Origin: JBBIWA01 sp037439425
GTDB taxonomy: Bacteria; Acidobacteriota; Blastocatellia; RBC074
Direction: 5' to 3'
Length of the DNA stretch: 58,722 nt
Assembly: GCA_037439425.1 (NCBI GenBank)
Contig: JBBIWA010000028.1
Span: forward strand, 1-58,722
A program made the position numbers and the translations under genes. The notes beneath the pieces are model-generated. The model was given only the letters and a program-made list of their open reading frames with translations. It was not told the DNA's origin and searched no databases. The number at the start of each line of letters is the position of its first letter. Within the stretch, counting starts at the first letter, position 1. Below, in pieces: positions 45,791-54,070 of the stretch.

Positions 45791-45952
45791 CTCACCTTTG
45801 CGGCGCTTGTTCAAGATGATAAGGCGTACGCTGGGACGAGGTTTGGCGTCATTCATCGTGATATCAAACTGGCCAATCTCACTGTCTCCGATCCAGCGCA
45901 GAACGCAGGTCGGAGCAGGAGAAAGGCGAGGCCTGGTGCAGGGAGGAGATAG
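45791..45952 (+). pseudogene. Short relic of a Ser/Thr protein kinase
   Basis: One frame contains FGVIHRDIKLANLTV, close to the catalytic loop HRDIKPAN of Hanks-type kinases (Pro replaced by Leu), in the middle of a stretch of about 50 codons without stop. Nothing else of the kinase is recognisable and no start codon is evident. This may be a decayed kinase fragment, but the match is only about 15 residues long. Confidence 0.3.
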
Positions 45953-46002
45953 CCTCTGCTACGTGAAATTTTGGCGATTCGCACAATAGTGTAATAGCAC
46001 TT

Positions 46003-46593
46003 TCAGTGCGACGGCGCACTGGGTTGCAGGAGTGGTTCGATCAGGCGCTCAAGCTTGTCAAGGCGCTGCTCAATCTGCCCAAAGCGATAATCAATCTGGT
46101 CGAAGCGCTGGCTGAGATTCTGCGTCAGCAGGTCCATCCGCTGGTTGAGTTGCTTCTCAACCGCCTCGATCCGCTGGTTAAGTTGTTTTTCGACCCCCTC
46201 GATCCGCTGATCGAGACGCCGGATTTCGGAAGCTCCGGTGTCAAAGCGTGCGTTCATGGTGCCTTCGAGCGCGGCAAAGCGCGCCTCCATCTTGCCTTCG
46301 AGCGCGGCAAAGCGGGTGTTCATCTCGTTTTCGAGCGCGGCAAAGCGGGTGTTCATCTCGTTTTCGAGCGCGGCAAAGCGCGCCTCCAACTTGCCTTCGA
46401 GCGCGGCAAAGCGCGCATTCACCTCCTGTCTGAGTGCTTCGATCAAGCGTTCAGTGTGGCGCTGATTCAGCCAGTTGGCGGCGAAGATCGAGAAGGTCAA
46501 CACCACCAGTGAAACGGCAGCAGTGAAAATGGCGATAGTGACCGGGTTACTCATGGCGGGAGACATCTTACCACAGAGCGCATAAGCCACCAA
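46003..46593 (-). CDS. Membrane-anchored coiled-coil protein with 11-residue repeats
   Basis: This 196-residue protein has one N-terminal membrane helix (ATG at 46593 or 46551; AIFTAAVSLVVLTFSIFAAN) and then a continuous heptad/hendecad coiled coil to the end. RFAALE recurs five times at exact 11-residue spacing (RFAALEGKLEA, RFAALENEMNT twice, RFAALEGKMEA, RFAALEGTMNA). The C-terminal half has the related QRIEGVEKQLNQRIEAVEKQ pattern. Hendecads give a nearly straight right-handed coil, so it should form a rod projecting into the cytoplasm or periplasm. It lies convergent with the kinase relic and downstream of hrpB on the same strand. Function unknown. Confidence 0.75.
   Translation of the reverse strand: MVAYALCGKMSPAMSNPVTIAIFTAAVSLVVLTFSIFAANWLNQRHTERLIEALRQEVNARFAALEGKLEARFAALENEMNTRFAALENEMNTRFAALEGKMEARFAALEGTMNARFDTGASEIRRLDQRIEGVEKQLNQRIEAVEKQLNQRMDLLTQNLSQRFDQIDYRFGQIEQRLDKLERLIEPLLQPSAPSH
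46264..46428 (-). repeat. Five tandem 33-bp units inside the coiled-coil gene
   Basis: TTCGAGCGCGGCAAAGCG (plus-strand reading) begins at 46264, 46297, 46330, 46363 and 46396, an exact 33-base period. The units at 46330 and 46363 are identical over all 33 bases, pointing to recent slippage or duplication. Because 33 is divisible by three, copy-number changes lengthen or shorten the rod without a frameshift. Confidence 0.85.
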
Positions 46594-46726
46594 TGTAAGC
46601 GAGGGCAGGAGGCTGGGAAGCTGGGCAGGAGACGAAGCTGATTAGGGGAGCGGTCAGTCTCAAAAAGATTCCTTGAGCGCTCGACTGTGAGTGGCTGAAT
46701 GGTCTAACCCACATTGATTCCCGAGC

Positions 46727-49330
46727 TCAAGTATTCAATGGGTCTTCTGGCCAGGCGTGTCGCGGGTAACGGCGACTGAGATAGCGACGCACTTGCGGAT
46801 AGGTGCGCTCCCAGAAGCCAGCTAAATCCTTCGTCACCTGCACCGGGCGTCCGTTCGGTGCCAGCAGATGCAATACCACTGGCAGGCGACCACCTGCAAT
46901 GCGCGGTCCAGCCCTCATCCCGAAGAAATCTTGCAGCCGCGATGCAATCCACGGCTCCTTTCCGCTTTCGTAGTTGACGCGCACCTGAGGCCGACCAGCG
47001 ATAGCTACGTGTTCAGGCGCCATTGCGGCCAGCAGCCGCGCTTGCTCTGAGGTCAGCTTCTGGCGCAAGAGAGCAATCAAGCCGCCTCTTCGCGCTGCCT
47101 CTCGCAACTCAGCGAAGCTGCGGTTGCCTGCGCACAACTCAACAAGAGCAGCGCGCACGTCTGTTTCATCAGGCAGAGGGAATTCAGCTTCAGGAAACGT
47201 CTGCCGCATGAACTCAATGCGCGCGAGGAATCGTTCGACCTCGTCTTTATCGGTGAAAGTCTGCCATCCGGCGGCGAGGGCGGCTTCAGCCAGGCAGCGG
47301 GTCACTTCTTCACTATCGGCCTCATCACTGCGTTTCTCATCAAGCACAAGCTGATCGTAAACGAGCCGCTGGATGAGCTCGACGCGCTCAGCCTGCGCGT
47401 TCCACTGCGCTTCAGTTGTCTCGCGCAGCGCGTCGGCGAAAAGATCCAGCAGCCAATCAGGTTCAATAGCGCTGGCGAGACGTACAATGATTGTGTGGGA
47501 CCGCTTCCATGACTTCCGGTCCGCCAACAGTCCTGATTCGCGCCGATCTTCGACATCCACTGCGACCAGATACTCAGCTCGTTTGACCACGCTTTCGGCA
47601 GAAAGCTGTGCTCTTCCGCCACTTGACAACAACAGGTCGCCGCTGGCTGAACTTAGGTCATCTGACAGCGAGCGCCGCCGCGCCACGCGATCGGGATAGC
47701 CAGCCAGGATTGCCAGCAGCAACTCTCGCTCACTGGCGCCTTCTGAAACGAGCGAGCGAGAGCTTTTCGGTTTAAGCAAGCGCTGAAGTTGCCGTCGCAC
47801 TCGCTCCACCCCTAGCACTGCTGCGGGATCGAGCTCCATCTGGCGCAGCCGTTCGGGCGCGAAATTCACGCGTTCAGCTTCGAGGAGGAGGTCTAACCGC
47901 TGAAGCAGATCGGAGGGACCACTGGCCGCTGCGCCAGCAGATCGGCGTTTGCTTTGATCCTGCAAAATGGTCGAAGCACGAATGTCGCGTTCACCAATCA
48001 ATGCCGCAATAACGCAGCCTGCGCCGCCTACACCGCGCGCTTCGGCTTCCACAAGTAGCCGCGATTGCCGTGGATGCAGTGGAAAGTTGCTCATGCGTTT
48101 ACCGATCGCTGTCAGCTCGCCACGCTCATCAATGGCGCCAAGCCGGCGGAGCAGTTTTTCAGCCGCTGCAAGCGCAGGCGCAGGTGGCGCTTCAAACCAA
48201 TCAAAGCTGGCTAGGTCGGTGATGCCAGCCGCGTGCAAAGCCAGCGCCGCTTCGGCCAGATCGAGACGCTCGATTTCAGGCGCTTCATGCGCTGGCCGTG
48301 CGGCGAAATCCGCTGCTGTGTAAAGCCGCAGACAACGACCCGGGCGCGTGCGACCGGCGCGGCCAGCGCGCTGCGTGGCTGAAGCCTGACTGATGCGTGC
48401 CACCTTAAGCGCCGGCAATCCAGACCAGGGCCAGTAGCTGGCGATACGTACCAGACCCGAATCAATAACTGCCACCACGCCATCAATTGTGACCGAGGTC
48501 TCTGCGACGTTGGTCGAAAGAATTATCTTGCGCTGTCGGGCTGGACGCACAGCGCGATCCTGTTCCGCTGCAGGTAACTCGCCGTGCAAAGGCAGGACTA
48601 GCAGATCAGCTTCTGACGCAATCGCGGCGCAGGCTTCTTGCGCGCGCCGAATCTCTGCTGCGCCGGGCAGGAAAACAAGGAGATCACCTTCAAGACCTTC
48701 GCTCACCAGACGTCGCACCGCTGATGCGACCTGTGCTGCAAGCGGGCGATTATCAGGTCGCGTAAGATGTTCGATCTCGACTTCAAAGCGACGCCCTTCA
48801 GCGCGCAACACAGGGCAAGCGCCGAGAAAACGTGCCAGCTCAGCAGCCACCAGCGTGGCCGACATCACCACGATCCGCAACTCTGGACGCGTCTGAAGCT
48901 GAAGGCGTCTGAGCAGCGCCAGCGCCAGGTCTGTTTGCAGGTGGCGTTCGTGAAATTCATCGAGCACAACGACGTTGACGTCTTCGAGTTGAGGATCAGA
49001 AAGCAAGCGTCGGGCGAGCACTCCTTCGGTAAGGAAACGCAAGCGTGTACGTGGCCCGGCCACCTCTTCAAATCGCACTTGATAGCCCACAGTTTCGCCC
49101 AATCGTTCGCCGCGTTCTGCGGCGACATAACGCGCGGCCAGCCGTGCCGCCAATCGGCGCGGCTCGAGCACCAACACTTCGCCGTCGCCTGCTATACCGG
49201 CCTCGAGCAAGGCCGGTGGCACACGTGTCGTTTTACCTGCTCCCGGCGCAGCTTCGAGGACCAGATTGGGGAAGTGGCATAAGCTGGTAATGATCTCGGG
49301 CAAGAGAGAGTCTATGGGCAGGTGTTGCAT
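46727..49330 (-). CDS. hrpB: ATP-dependent DEAH-box helicase HrpB
   Basis: This 867-residue helicase has the family's full domain order: RecA-like 1 with Walker A LEAAPGAGKTTR (Lys33) and DEAH-type motif VVVLDEFHERH, motif III VVMSATL, RecA-like 2 with STNVAETSVTIDGV and TQRAGRAGRTRPG, then HA2 and the HrpB-specific C-terminal domain (TRYP/DDPLNT tail). Motif II reads DEFH, as is common in HrpB. Members are about 800-850 residues, so this is complete. The role in bacteria is poorly known; RNA or ribonucleoprotein remodelling is likely. The 120 bases between its stop and the coiled-coil gene contain nothing. Confidence 0.95.
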   Translation of the reverse strand: MQHLPIDSLLPEIITSLCHFPNLVLEAAPGAGKTTRVPPALLEAGIAGDGEVLVLEPRRLAARLAARYVAAERGERLGETVGYQVRFEEVAGPRTRLRFLTEGVLARRLLSDPQLEDVNVVVLDEFHERHLQTDLALALLRRLQLQTRPELRIVVMSATLVAAELARFLGACPVLRAEGRRFEVEIEHLTRPDNRPLAAQVASAVRRLVSEGLEGDLLVFLPGAAEIRRAQEACAAIASEADLLVLPLHGELPAAEQDRAVRPARQRKIILSTNVAETSVTIDGVVAVIDSGLVRIASYWPWSGLPALKVARISQASATQRAGRAGRTRPGRCLRLYTAADFAARPAHEAPEIERLDLAEAALALHAAGITDLASFDWFEAPPAPALAAAEKLLRRLGAIDERGELTAIGKRMSNFPLHPRQSRLLVEAEARGVGGAGCVIAALIGERDIRASTILQDQSKRRSAGAAASGPSDLLQRLDLLLEAERVNFAPERLRQMELDPAAVLGVERVRRQLQRLLKPKSSRSLVSEGASERELLLAILAGYPDRVARRRSLSDDLSSASGDLLLSSGGRAQLSAESVVKRAEYLVAVDVEDRRESGLLADRKSWKRSHTIIVRLASAIEPDWLLDLFADALRETTEAQWNAQAERVELIQRLVYDQLVLDEKRSDEADSEEVTRCLAEAALAAGWQTFTDKDEVERFLARIEFMRQTFPEAEFPLPDETDVRAALVELCAGNRSFAELREAARRGGLIALLRQKLTSEQARLLAAMAPEHVAIAGRPQVRVNYESGKEPWIASRLQDFFGMRAGPRIAGGRLPVVLHLLAPNGRPVQVTKDLAGFWERTYPQVRRYLSRRYPRHAWPEDPLNT

Positions 49331-49815
49331 TGTGGTAACCCAACTGCTTACTTGCTTGACTGCAATTTTTCACAACAATTCCCGGAGAGGCAATTTTATG
49401 ACAGGGCGGTCTTTTTGAGTAATCTCCCACACTGCTTCTGCGGCGTGCAACGCTGCAAGACAAGCTCGTCTCACCTTGTGTTTGATCTTCCAAGACGGAA
49501 TGATCTTTGGAGTCACTGATAAAGAAACAGCCCCGAACCATAGCCGCGGCGCGACCGGTGAGGAGTGCGCACCGCGGCCTCTCGGAGTCCACGAGATTTA
49601 CCTCTTCGATATCGTCAATCGGTCGCTTCTTCCATTAACTGTGGTTGTGGCCAGCACGGCCGCCAGGAGGAGACTTTTGACATACTTTCTTGTTGTTCCG
49701 TGCACGTATGAGTGCTATATTTTCCAGGCCTCGATAATCCGACCCTGCTGTTGCCCCGATACTGCCGATAACCCAAGCACATAACTTGAGTCAATTCGCC
49801 CCCAGGAAGTCAGTC
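49331..49815. other. Intergenic stretch between hrpB and the small ORF, no gene recognised
   Basis: Only weak, unsupported reading frames are present. TTGACA at 49677-49682 and TATATT at 49716-49721 are present but 33 bases apart, so not a normal promoter pair. The hrpB promoter on the minus strand presumably lies near 49340-49400. Confidence 0.4.
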
Positions 49816-50028
49816 ATGGCGAATCGTTATGTGTGCGCAGAAATAGACGGCCAGGCTTATGGTTGTGCTGAACTCATCCACGAGCTACGTCAGAAACATC
49901 AGGAGCTGCTTATTGATCAGCAAGGTTTTTTGCTTATTCCCGAAGCTCAGTGGAACAAGGTCCAGAAACTGGCGGCCAAGCACCAATGTGAGCTCCGCTT
50001 CCTCGAGAGCTCCAGAGAAGCCGCTTAG
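49816..50028 (+). CDS. Small hypothetical protein
   Basis: This 70-residue frame starts at ATG 49816 after AGGAAG (49804-49809). An earlier ATG at 49786 is possible but has a poorer leader. The protein is mixed alpha/beta with no signal peptide or membrane helix (MANRYVCAEIDGQAYGCAEL then LLIDQQGFLLIP) and no motif that I recognise. It lies 50 bases before the XRE-type regulator and in the same orientation, so the two may be co-expressed, as is common for small regulator-partner pairs. Confidence 0.5.
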   Translation: MANRYVCAEIDGQAYGCAELIHELRQKHQELLIDQQGFLLIPEAQWNKVQKLAAKHQCELRFLESSREAA

Positions 50029-50078
50029 CCGCCCCTCACCCGGCAGGAGAGATTACCTCCCGCTGCCCGTTTACGAAA

Positions 50079-50357
50079 ATGAGCACCAGGCTTGGTAAGC
50101 TCATCAAACAGAAGCGTGAAGAAGCTGGCCTTTCAATTACCCAACTGGCAGCGATCACGGGGCTGCCAATAGCCAGATTGCAAGATTTGGAGATAGGCCA
50201 CGCAGTGGGGAGTTTTGAGGTCTGTCGCCGGCTCGGACGAGCCTTCGCCACCACCACCAGCTACTGGTTCGTCTTTCACGAGCTATGGTTGGCCTCTCTG
50301 GTGGATGGCCACTTCAATGCCCGGTCCCAAGCTCCCTCAATCAGCTACACGAGTTGA
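50079..50357 (+). CDS. XRE-family helix-turn-helix protein, short form
   Basis: This 92-residue protein has an HTH_3/XRE domain at about residues 4-60: LGKLIKQKREEAGLSITQLA, then the recognition helix region GLPIARLQDLEIGH. After the HTH the sequence ends in a short tail without a clear sensor domain. The start ATG at 50079 lacks a strong Shine-Dalgarno site, which supports translational coupling with the small ORF before it. It is convergent with the RNase D-like gene at 50459. Probably a transcriptional regulator; a toxin-antitoxin antitoxin is possible but the upstream 70-residue protein is not a recognised toxin. Confidence 0.68.
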   Translation: MSTRLGKLIKQKREEAGLSITQLAAITGLPIARLQDLEIGHAVGSFEVCRRLGRAFATTTSYWFVFHELWLASLVDGHFNARSQAPSISYTS

Positions 50358-50458
50358 CACCAATTGGATCGAATTTCACGAATTCGTCTCAGCTCACCCA
50401 ATTCGTGAGGTTCGTACTTCCGAGTGATCCCACCCGTTACTCGTCAAGCGAGGGCATA

Positions 50459-51412
50459 CTATTGGCTCGCTGGCTTGACCTGACGCCAGAGCTCTGCTCC
50501 GCGCTCGGTAGCTTCAAGTCGCCGTGTCGGACTGAGTCTGATCAGGCCGCGTTCACATAACGAAGCGATTTCCAATCTGGCGCTACCTTCATCAATGTCG
50601 GCCTCTGCTCCGAGCATCTGATCCACAATCCAGCCCGTCAATCCTACGCGCTCGCCCCCTACCGAGACGGCCAGATGATCCGGGCCATAACGTCCAGGCA
50701 GCTCTGTCACGATTCCAAGCAATGACCGAGCGGTTGGGCTGAGGCCGGCCCTCACAGATAGAGCCAGCTCGGGAGCCGTTGCAGGTTCCGTAAACTCTGG
50801 CGCGCTCCGGGCGATTTCACTCCACAGTGGCGCCGTCTGGTCTTCAGCAAACTTCTCACGCAACTGGTAATCGCCGCGCAGACCACGAGTCGTTTGATGC
50901 TCATAAAGCAAGAGTGTGCAGGCCGCATCCAGAGCTGCATAACGCAGTTGTTCATCTGTCAGTGGCCGGTAGCTCCAATCACTACGCTGCTGACTCTTGT
51001 TGAGCTGCAGGCCCAGATGCCTTTCTACCTGTGCCTGCAGTGAACAGCGCCGCTCGCCGCCGCGCCGCGCTGCGAGCATGGTGTCGTGGATTGGTGAAGT
51101 GCGAATCTTGAAGTGACGCGAAAGCCGCACCGCATCGTAACTGGCATTATGAATTGCCTTGGTCACTGAGCTTAGCTCTAATGGTCGTCGTAGCGCTTCC
51201 AGATTCAAGTTTGCCAGCGTGTCAACAACCGCGACCTTCGGCTCTTTACCTTCGCGAAAAGCAAATTGCACGAGCGCGACGCGTTCGGCTTCCCGGTTCC
51301 ACCAGTTGATGGTTTCGATGTCTACCGCCAGCGCTGAGGCAGTCACAACTCGGTCAACCATCACATCCAGCGCCGCCTGATCACTAATCAGTTCGAGATG
51401 GAAGTCAAGCAT
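50459..51412 (-). CDS. DEDDy 3'-5' exonuclease, RNase D-like
   Basis: This 317-residue protein has all residues of a DnaQ-fold DEDDy nuclease: Asp31 and Glu33 (LAVDIETINWW), Asp93 (HNASYDAVRL), Tyr158 and Asp162 (RYAALDAACTLLL). Around these, the RNase D branch is suggested by the length of the domain (about 190 residues). It lacks clear HRDC domains after residue 190; instead there is a divergent C-terminal region (about 200-317) that I do not recognise. RNA 3'-end trimming is the likely function. The gene is divergent from the FAD enzyme at 51516. Confidence 0.85.
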   Translation of the reverse strand: MLDFHLELISDQAALDVMVDRVVTASALAVDIETINWWNREAERVALVQFAFREGKEPKVAVVDTLANLNLEALRRPLELSSVTKAIHNASYDAVRLSRHFKIRTSPIHDTMLAARRGGERRCSLQAQVERHLGLQLNKSQQRSDWSYRPLTDEQLRYAALDAACTLLLYEHQTTRGLRGDYQLREKFAEDQTAPLWSEIARSAPEFTEPATAPELALSVRAGLSPTARSLLGIVTELPGRYGPDHLAVSVGGERVGLTGWIVDQMLGAEADIDEGSARLEIASLCERGLIRLSPTRRLEATERGAELWRQVKPASQ

Positions 51413-51515
51413 AAGCTATTATAACCCGCCCTGTAACCTTTCGGAGGCGGCAAACGTGATAAAGGGTGCAGACCGGTCTGCGAGGCCAGATCGAGAAAAG
51501 CATAAGGAGCAACCT

Positions 51516-52826
51516 ATGATGAATCCCCAGACAACAAACGTGGTCGTTGGTGGAGGCCTGGCAGGGCTTGCAGCTGCTACCATCCTTGCGCGAGGGGGGC
51601 AGACAGTCATCTTGTGTGAGAAGTCGCAGGCCGTTGGTGGCCGCGCCATTACAGAGAATAAAAACGGCTTCCGGTTCAACCTCGGCCCGCATGCGCTTTA
51701 CCGTGGCGGGCAAGGAGTGAAAGTGCTGCGTGAGCTTGGTGTCGACTTCAGCGGTGGGTTAGCGACAGCTTCTGGCGCTTATGTGATTGATCGCGACCTG
51801 AAGCACACCTTCCCCGCTGGGATGCTGTCGCTACTTACCACCAGCCTGTTTGGTCTGCCAGCCAAGCTCGAAGCAGCCCGCCTGCTGACCACCATTGGCA
51901 AGATTGACACGCAATCTATTCAACACCTGAGTGTGCGCCAGTGGCTCCACCGAGCGGTGAATCATCCTGATGTGCAGCGCTTGCTGGCCGCGCTCTTCCG
52001 CGTGGCAACCTATGCCAATGATCCGGAACGCCAGAGCGCAGGTGCAGCGCTCGCACAGTTGCAGAGAGCATTGGCCGACAACGTCTATTACCTCGATGGC
52101 GGCTGGCAGACGCTCGTTGATGGGTTGCGCCAAGCAGCCGAGAATGCTGGCGTGAAGATAGTCACTGGCGCTCGGGTCGTGGCGGTCGAGCACGATAGAG
52201 CTGTGCGCCAAGTTCGGCTGGCCGATGGCAAGACTTATGAAGCTTCATCAGTGATTATTGCAGCAAGCCCGCAAGTAGCCTGTGCGCTCGTCGAGAATGG
52301 AGACGAGACGATGTTGCGCCAATGGGCTGATGCCGCAATCCCCGTTCACGCAGCTTGTCTGGACCTGGCGCTGAAACTTTTGCCGCAGCCGCGCGCCCGG
52401 TTCGCCCTGGGCATTGATCGTCCCTTATACTTCTCGGTGCACTCGGCAGTAGCTCACCTGGGGCCCGAAGGTGGCGCAGTGATCCACGCTGCGAAGTATC
52501 TCGGCTCTGATGCTGAGCCAGACCCGAAAGCGGATGAGCAAGAGTTAGAAGCTTTGGTGGACCTGCTTCAGCCCGGCTGGCGCGACGAAGTGGTCGTGCA
52601 TCGTTTCTTGCCCAGGATGACCGTTTCGCACGCTCTGGTCACCGCTGCGCAGGGCGGCACCGCCGGGCGTCCAGGGCCTGAAGTCCCTGGCATTCAGGGG
52701 CTGTACGTTGTTGGTGATTGGGCCGGCCCTGAGGGGATGCTGGCAGATGCGAGCCTGGCCAGTGCCAAACGCGCCGCTGAAATCATCGCAGGCGGTCGTA
52801 GCAGTCGGCACTACTTTGCCGCTTAG
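51516..52826 (+). CDS. FAD-dependent oxidoreductase, phytoene desaturase/amine oxidase-like
   Basis: The protein has 436 residues from the ATG at 51516, seven bases after AAGGAG; an in-frame GTG at 51456 is less likely. It opens with an FAD/NAD-binding Rossmann motif, VVVGGGLAGLAAATILARGG, followed by the CrtI/amine-oxidase type EKSQAVGGRAITENKNGFRF and HALYRGG, and ends with the second dinucleotide motif GLYVVGDWAGPEGMLADASL. There is no signal peptide. The substrate is unknown. The ECF41-type sigma gene begins 17 bases downstream; ECF41 genes are usually next to an oxidoreductase or carboxymuconolactone-decarboxylase-type target gene, which fits this arrangement. Confidence 0.9.
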   Translation: MMNPQTTNVVVGGGLAGLAAATILARGGQTVILCEKSQAVGGRAITENKNGFRFNLGPHALYRGGQGVKVLRELGVDFSGGLATASGAYVIDRDLKHTFPAGMLSLLTTSLFGLPAKLEAARLLTTIGKIDTQSIQHLSVRQWLHRAVNHPDVQRLLAALFRVATYANDPERQSAGAALAQLQRALADNVYYLDGGWQTLVDGLRQAAENAGVKIVTGARVVAVEHDRAVRQVRLADGKTYEASSVIIAASPQVACALVENGDETMLRQWADAAIPVHAACLDLALKLLPQPRARFALGIDRPLYFSVHSAVAHLGPEGGAVIHAAKYLGSDAEPDPKADEQELEALVDLLQPGWRDEVVVHRFLPRMTVSHALVTAAQGGTAGRPGPEVPGIQGLYVVGDWAGPEGMLADASLASAKRAAEIIAGGRSSRHYFAA

Positions 52827-52843
52827 GATCACAGACACATTGG

Positions 52844-53818
52844 GTGAAGGCGGTGACGATCAGTCTATCAACAGCCATAATAGAAGGTCTCTTCAGGGAG
52901 CACGAACGATTTTTGTGGGGGCTGTGCTATCGTCTGACCGGGAACGCGGCTGATGCTGACGATCTGGTACAAGAAACATTCGTGCGCGCGATGCAAAATC
53001 CACCAGCGCGTACCGGCGAGCCGTGGCGACCGTGGCTGGTGCGCGTGGCGATGAATCTGGGCCGCGACCTGCTGCGCCGCCGCAGACGGCGCGGCTACGT
53101 CGGGCCGTGGCTGCCCTCACCCATTGAAACTGGAGACGAAGCCGCGCCCCCATCATTTGAGCCTCTCGCTGATGAAGATGGCAATCCGGCGACGCGCTAT
53201 GATCTGCTCGAAAGCGTCTCGTTTGCTTTTCTGCTGGCGCTCGAAGCGCTGACGCCTGCGCAGCGCGCCGTGTTGCTGCTGCGAGATGTCTTCGACTATT
53301 CGGTGCGCGAGACCGCCGAGGCGCTCGGCATGTCAGAAGCCAATGTCAAAACCACGCATCATCGCGCGCGCCGGGCGATGCAAGACTATAACCGCGAACG
53401 GCACCTTCCCACACGCTCGTGGCAAGCGCAAACGCGTCGGGCGCTCGAGCAGTTCCTCAGCTATTGGCGCAATCACGACGTGGCCGGAATGGAAGCGCTG
53501 CTGGCCGACAACGTTCGCCATCTGAGCGATGGTGGTGGCGAATTCTTTGCGGCGCGCGTTCCTGTCATTGGCCGTGAGAAAGTGATTCGATTCTACACGA
53601 GGAAAGTGCGGCAACTGGGAATGAAGGCGCGCTTTGGGTTGCGTATGCTTAACGGCATTCCCGCCCTCATCGCCGAAATTCCCGACGCGCCACCCGGCTA
53701 TGCCTCACGCACCGTCACGATGTGCGAGCTGGATGCTGAAGGACGCATCCGGCGCATCTACACGGTGCTCGCCTCGCGCAAACTCAACGCTCTCAGTCAC
53801 AGCGCTCAAGAAAAATGA
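52844..53818 (+). CDS. ECF41-type RNA polymerase sigma factor with fused SnoaL-like domain
   Basis: This 324-residue protein has an ECF sigma2 region (about 15-80, LTGNAADADDLVQETFVRAM), the ECF41 linker motif YVGPWLPSP (residues 85-93, usually YVGPWLPEP), sigma4 (about 125-180, VRETAEALGMSEANVKTTHH) and a C-terminal SnoaL/NTF2-like domain (about 195-320) containing LSDGGGEFFAARVPV, close to the DGGGK motif of this group. In the ECF41 group that domain regulates the sigma activity and no separate anti-sigma is needed; none is encoded here. The start is GTG at 52844 (a GTG at 52853 is an alternative). It likely controls the adjacent flavoprotein gene. Confidence 0.9.
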   Translation: MKAVTISLSTAIIEGLFREHERFLWGLCYRLTGNAADADDLVQETFVRAMQNPPARTGEPWRPWLVRVAMNLGRDLLRRRRRRGYVGPWLPSPIETGDEAAPPSFEPLADEDGNPATRYDLLESVSFAFLLALEALTPAQRAVLLLRDVFDYSVRETAEALGMSEANVKTTHHRARRAMQDYNRERHLPTRSWQAQTRRALEQFLSYWRNHDVAGMEALLADNVRHLSDGGGEFFAARVPVIGREKVIRFYTRKVRQLGMKARFGLRMLNGIPALIAEIPDAPPGYASRTVTMCELDAEGRIRRIYTVLASRKLNALSHSAQEK

Positions 53819-54070
53819 GAACCACGAAAGTCATGAAGCGCGCCAAGAGAGGGGAGAAATTCCTTTGCGTGCTTGAGGAACTTGATGGTTCCAACTCGCC
53901 TGTGCCGCCAAACCTTCTTCCTCAAAGCTGAAACAGAGAACACATAAACCACAAAGACACAAGGGAGTTTAGCTCCAACTTCTTTGCGAGGAGCACCCTT
54001 GCTCATTGAAGTGCAGCCGCTAAGGTGATAGCGTATGCCTGTAAGGCCATGGAGTTGAGCCTCATCCTAT

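Noticed and set aside
46264..46428. 33-bp tandem repeats as a CRISPR array
   Set aside because: Units are contiguous, without spacers, and lie in frame inside a coding sequence for a hendecad coiled coil.
49476..49784. 102-residue open frame upstream of the small protein gene
   Set aside because: No motif, poor start context and Cys-rich random-looking composition; treated as non-coding.
53819..54070. AAGACACAA-like low-complexity DNA as a small gene
   Set aside because: Resembles common interspersed spacer sequence (ACCACGAAAG, CACAAAGACACAAG) and has no open frame with a plausible start.
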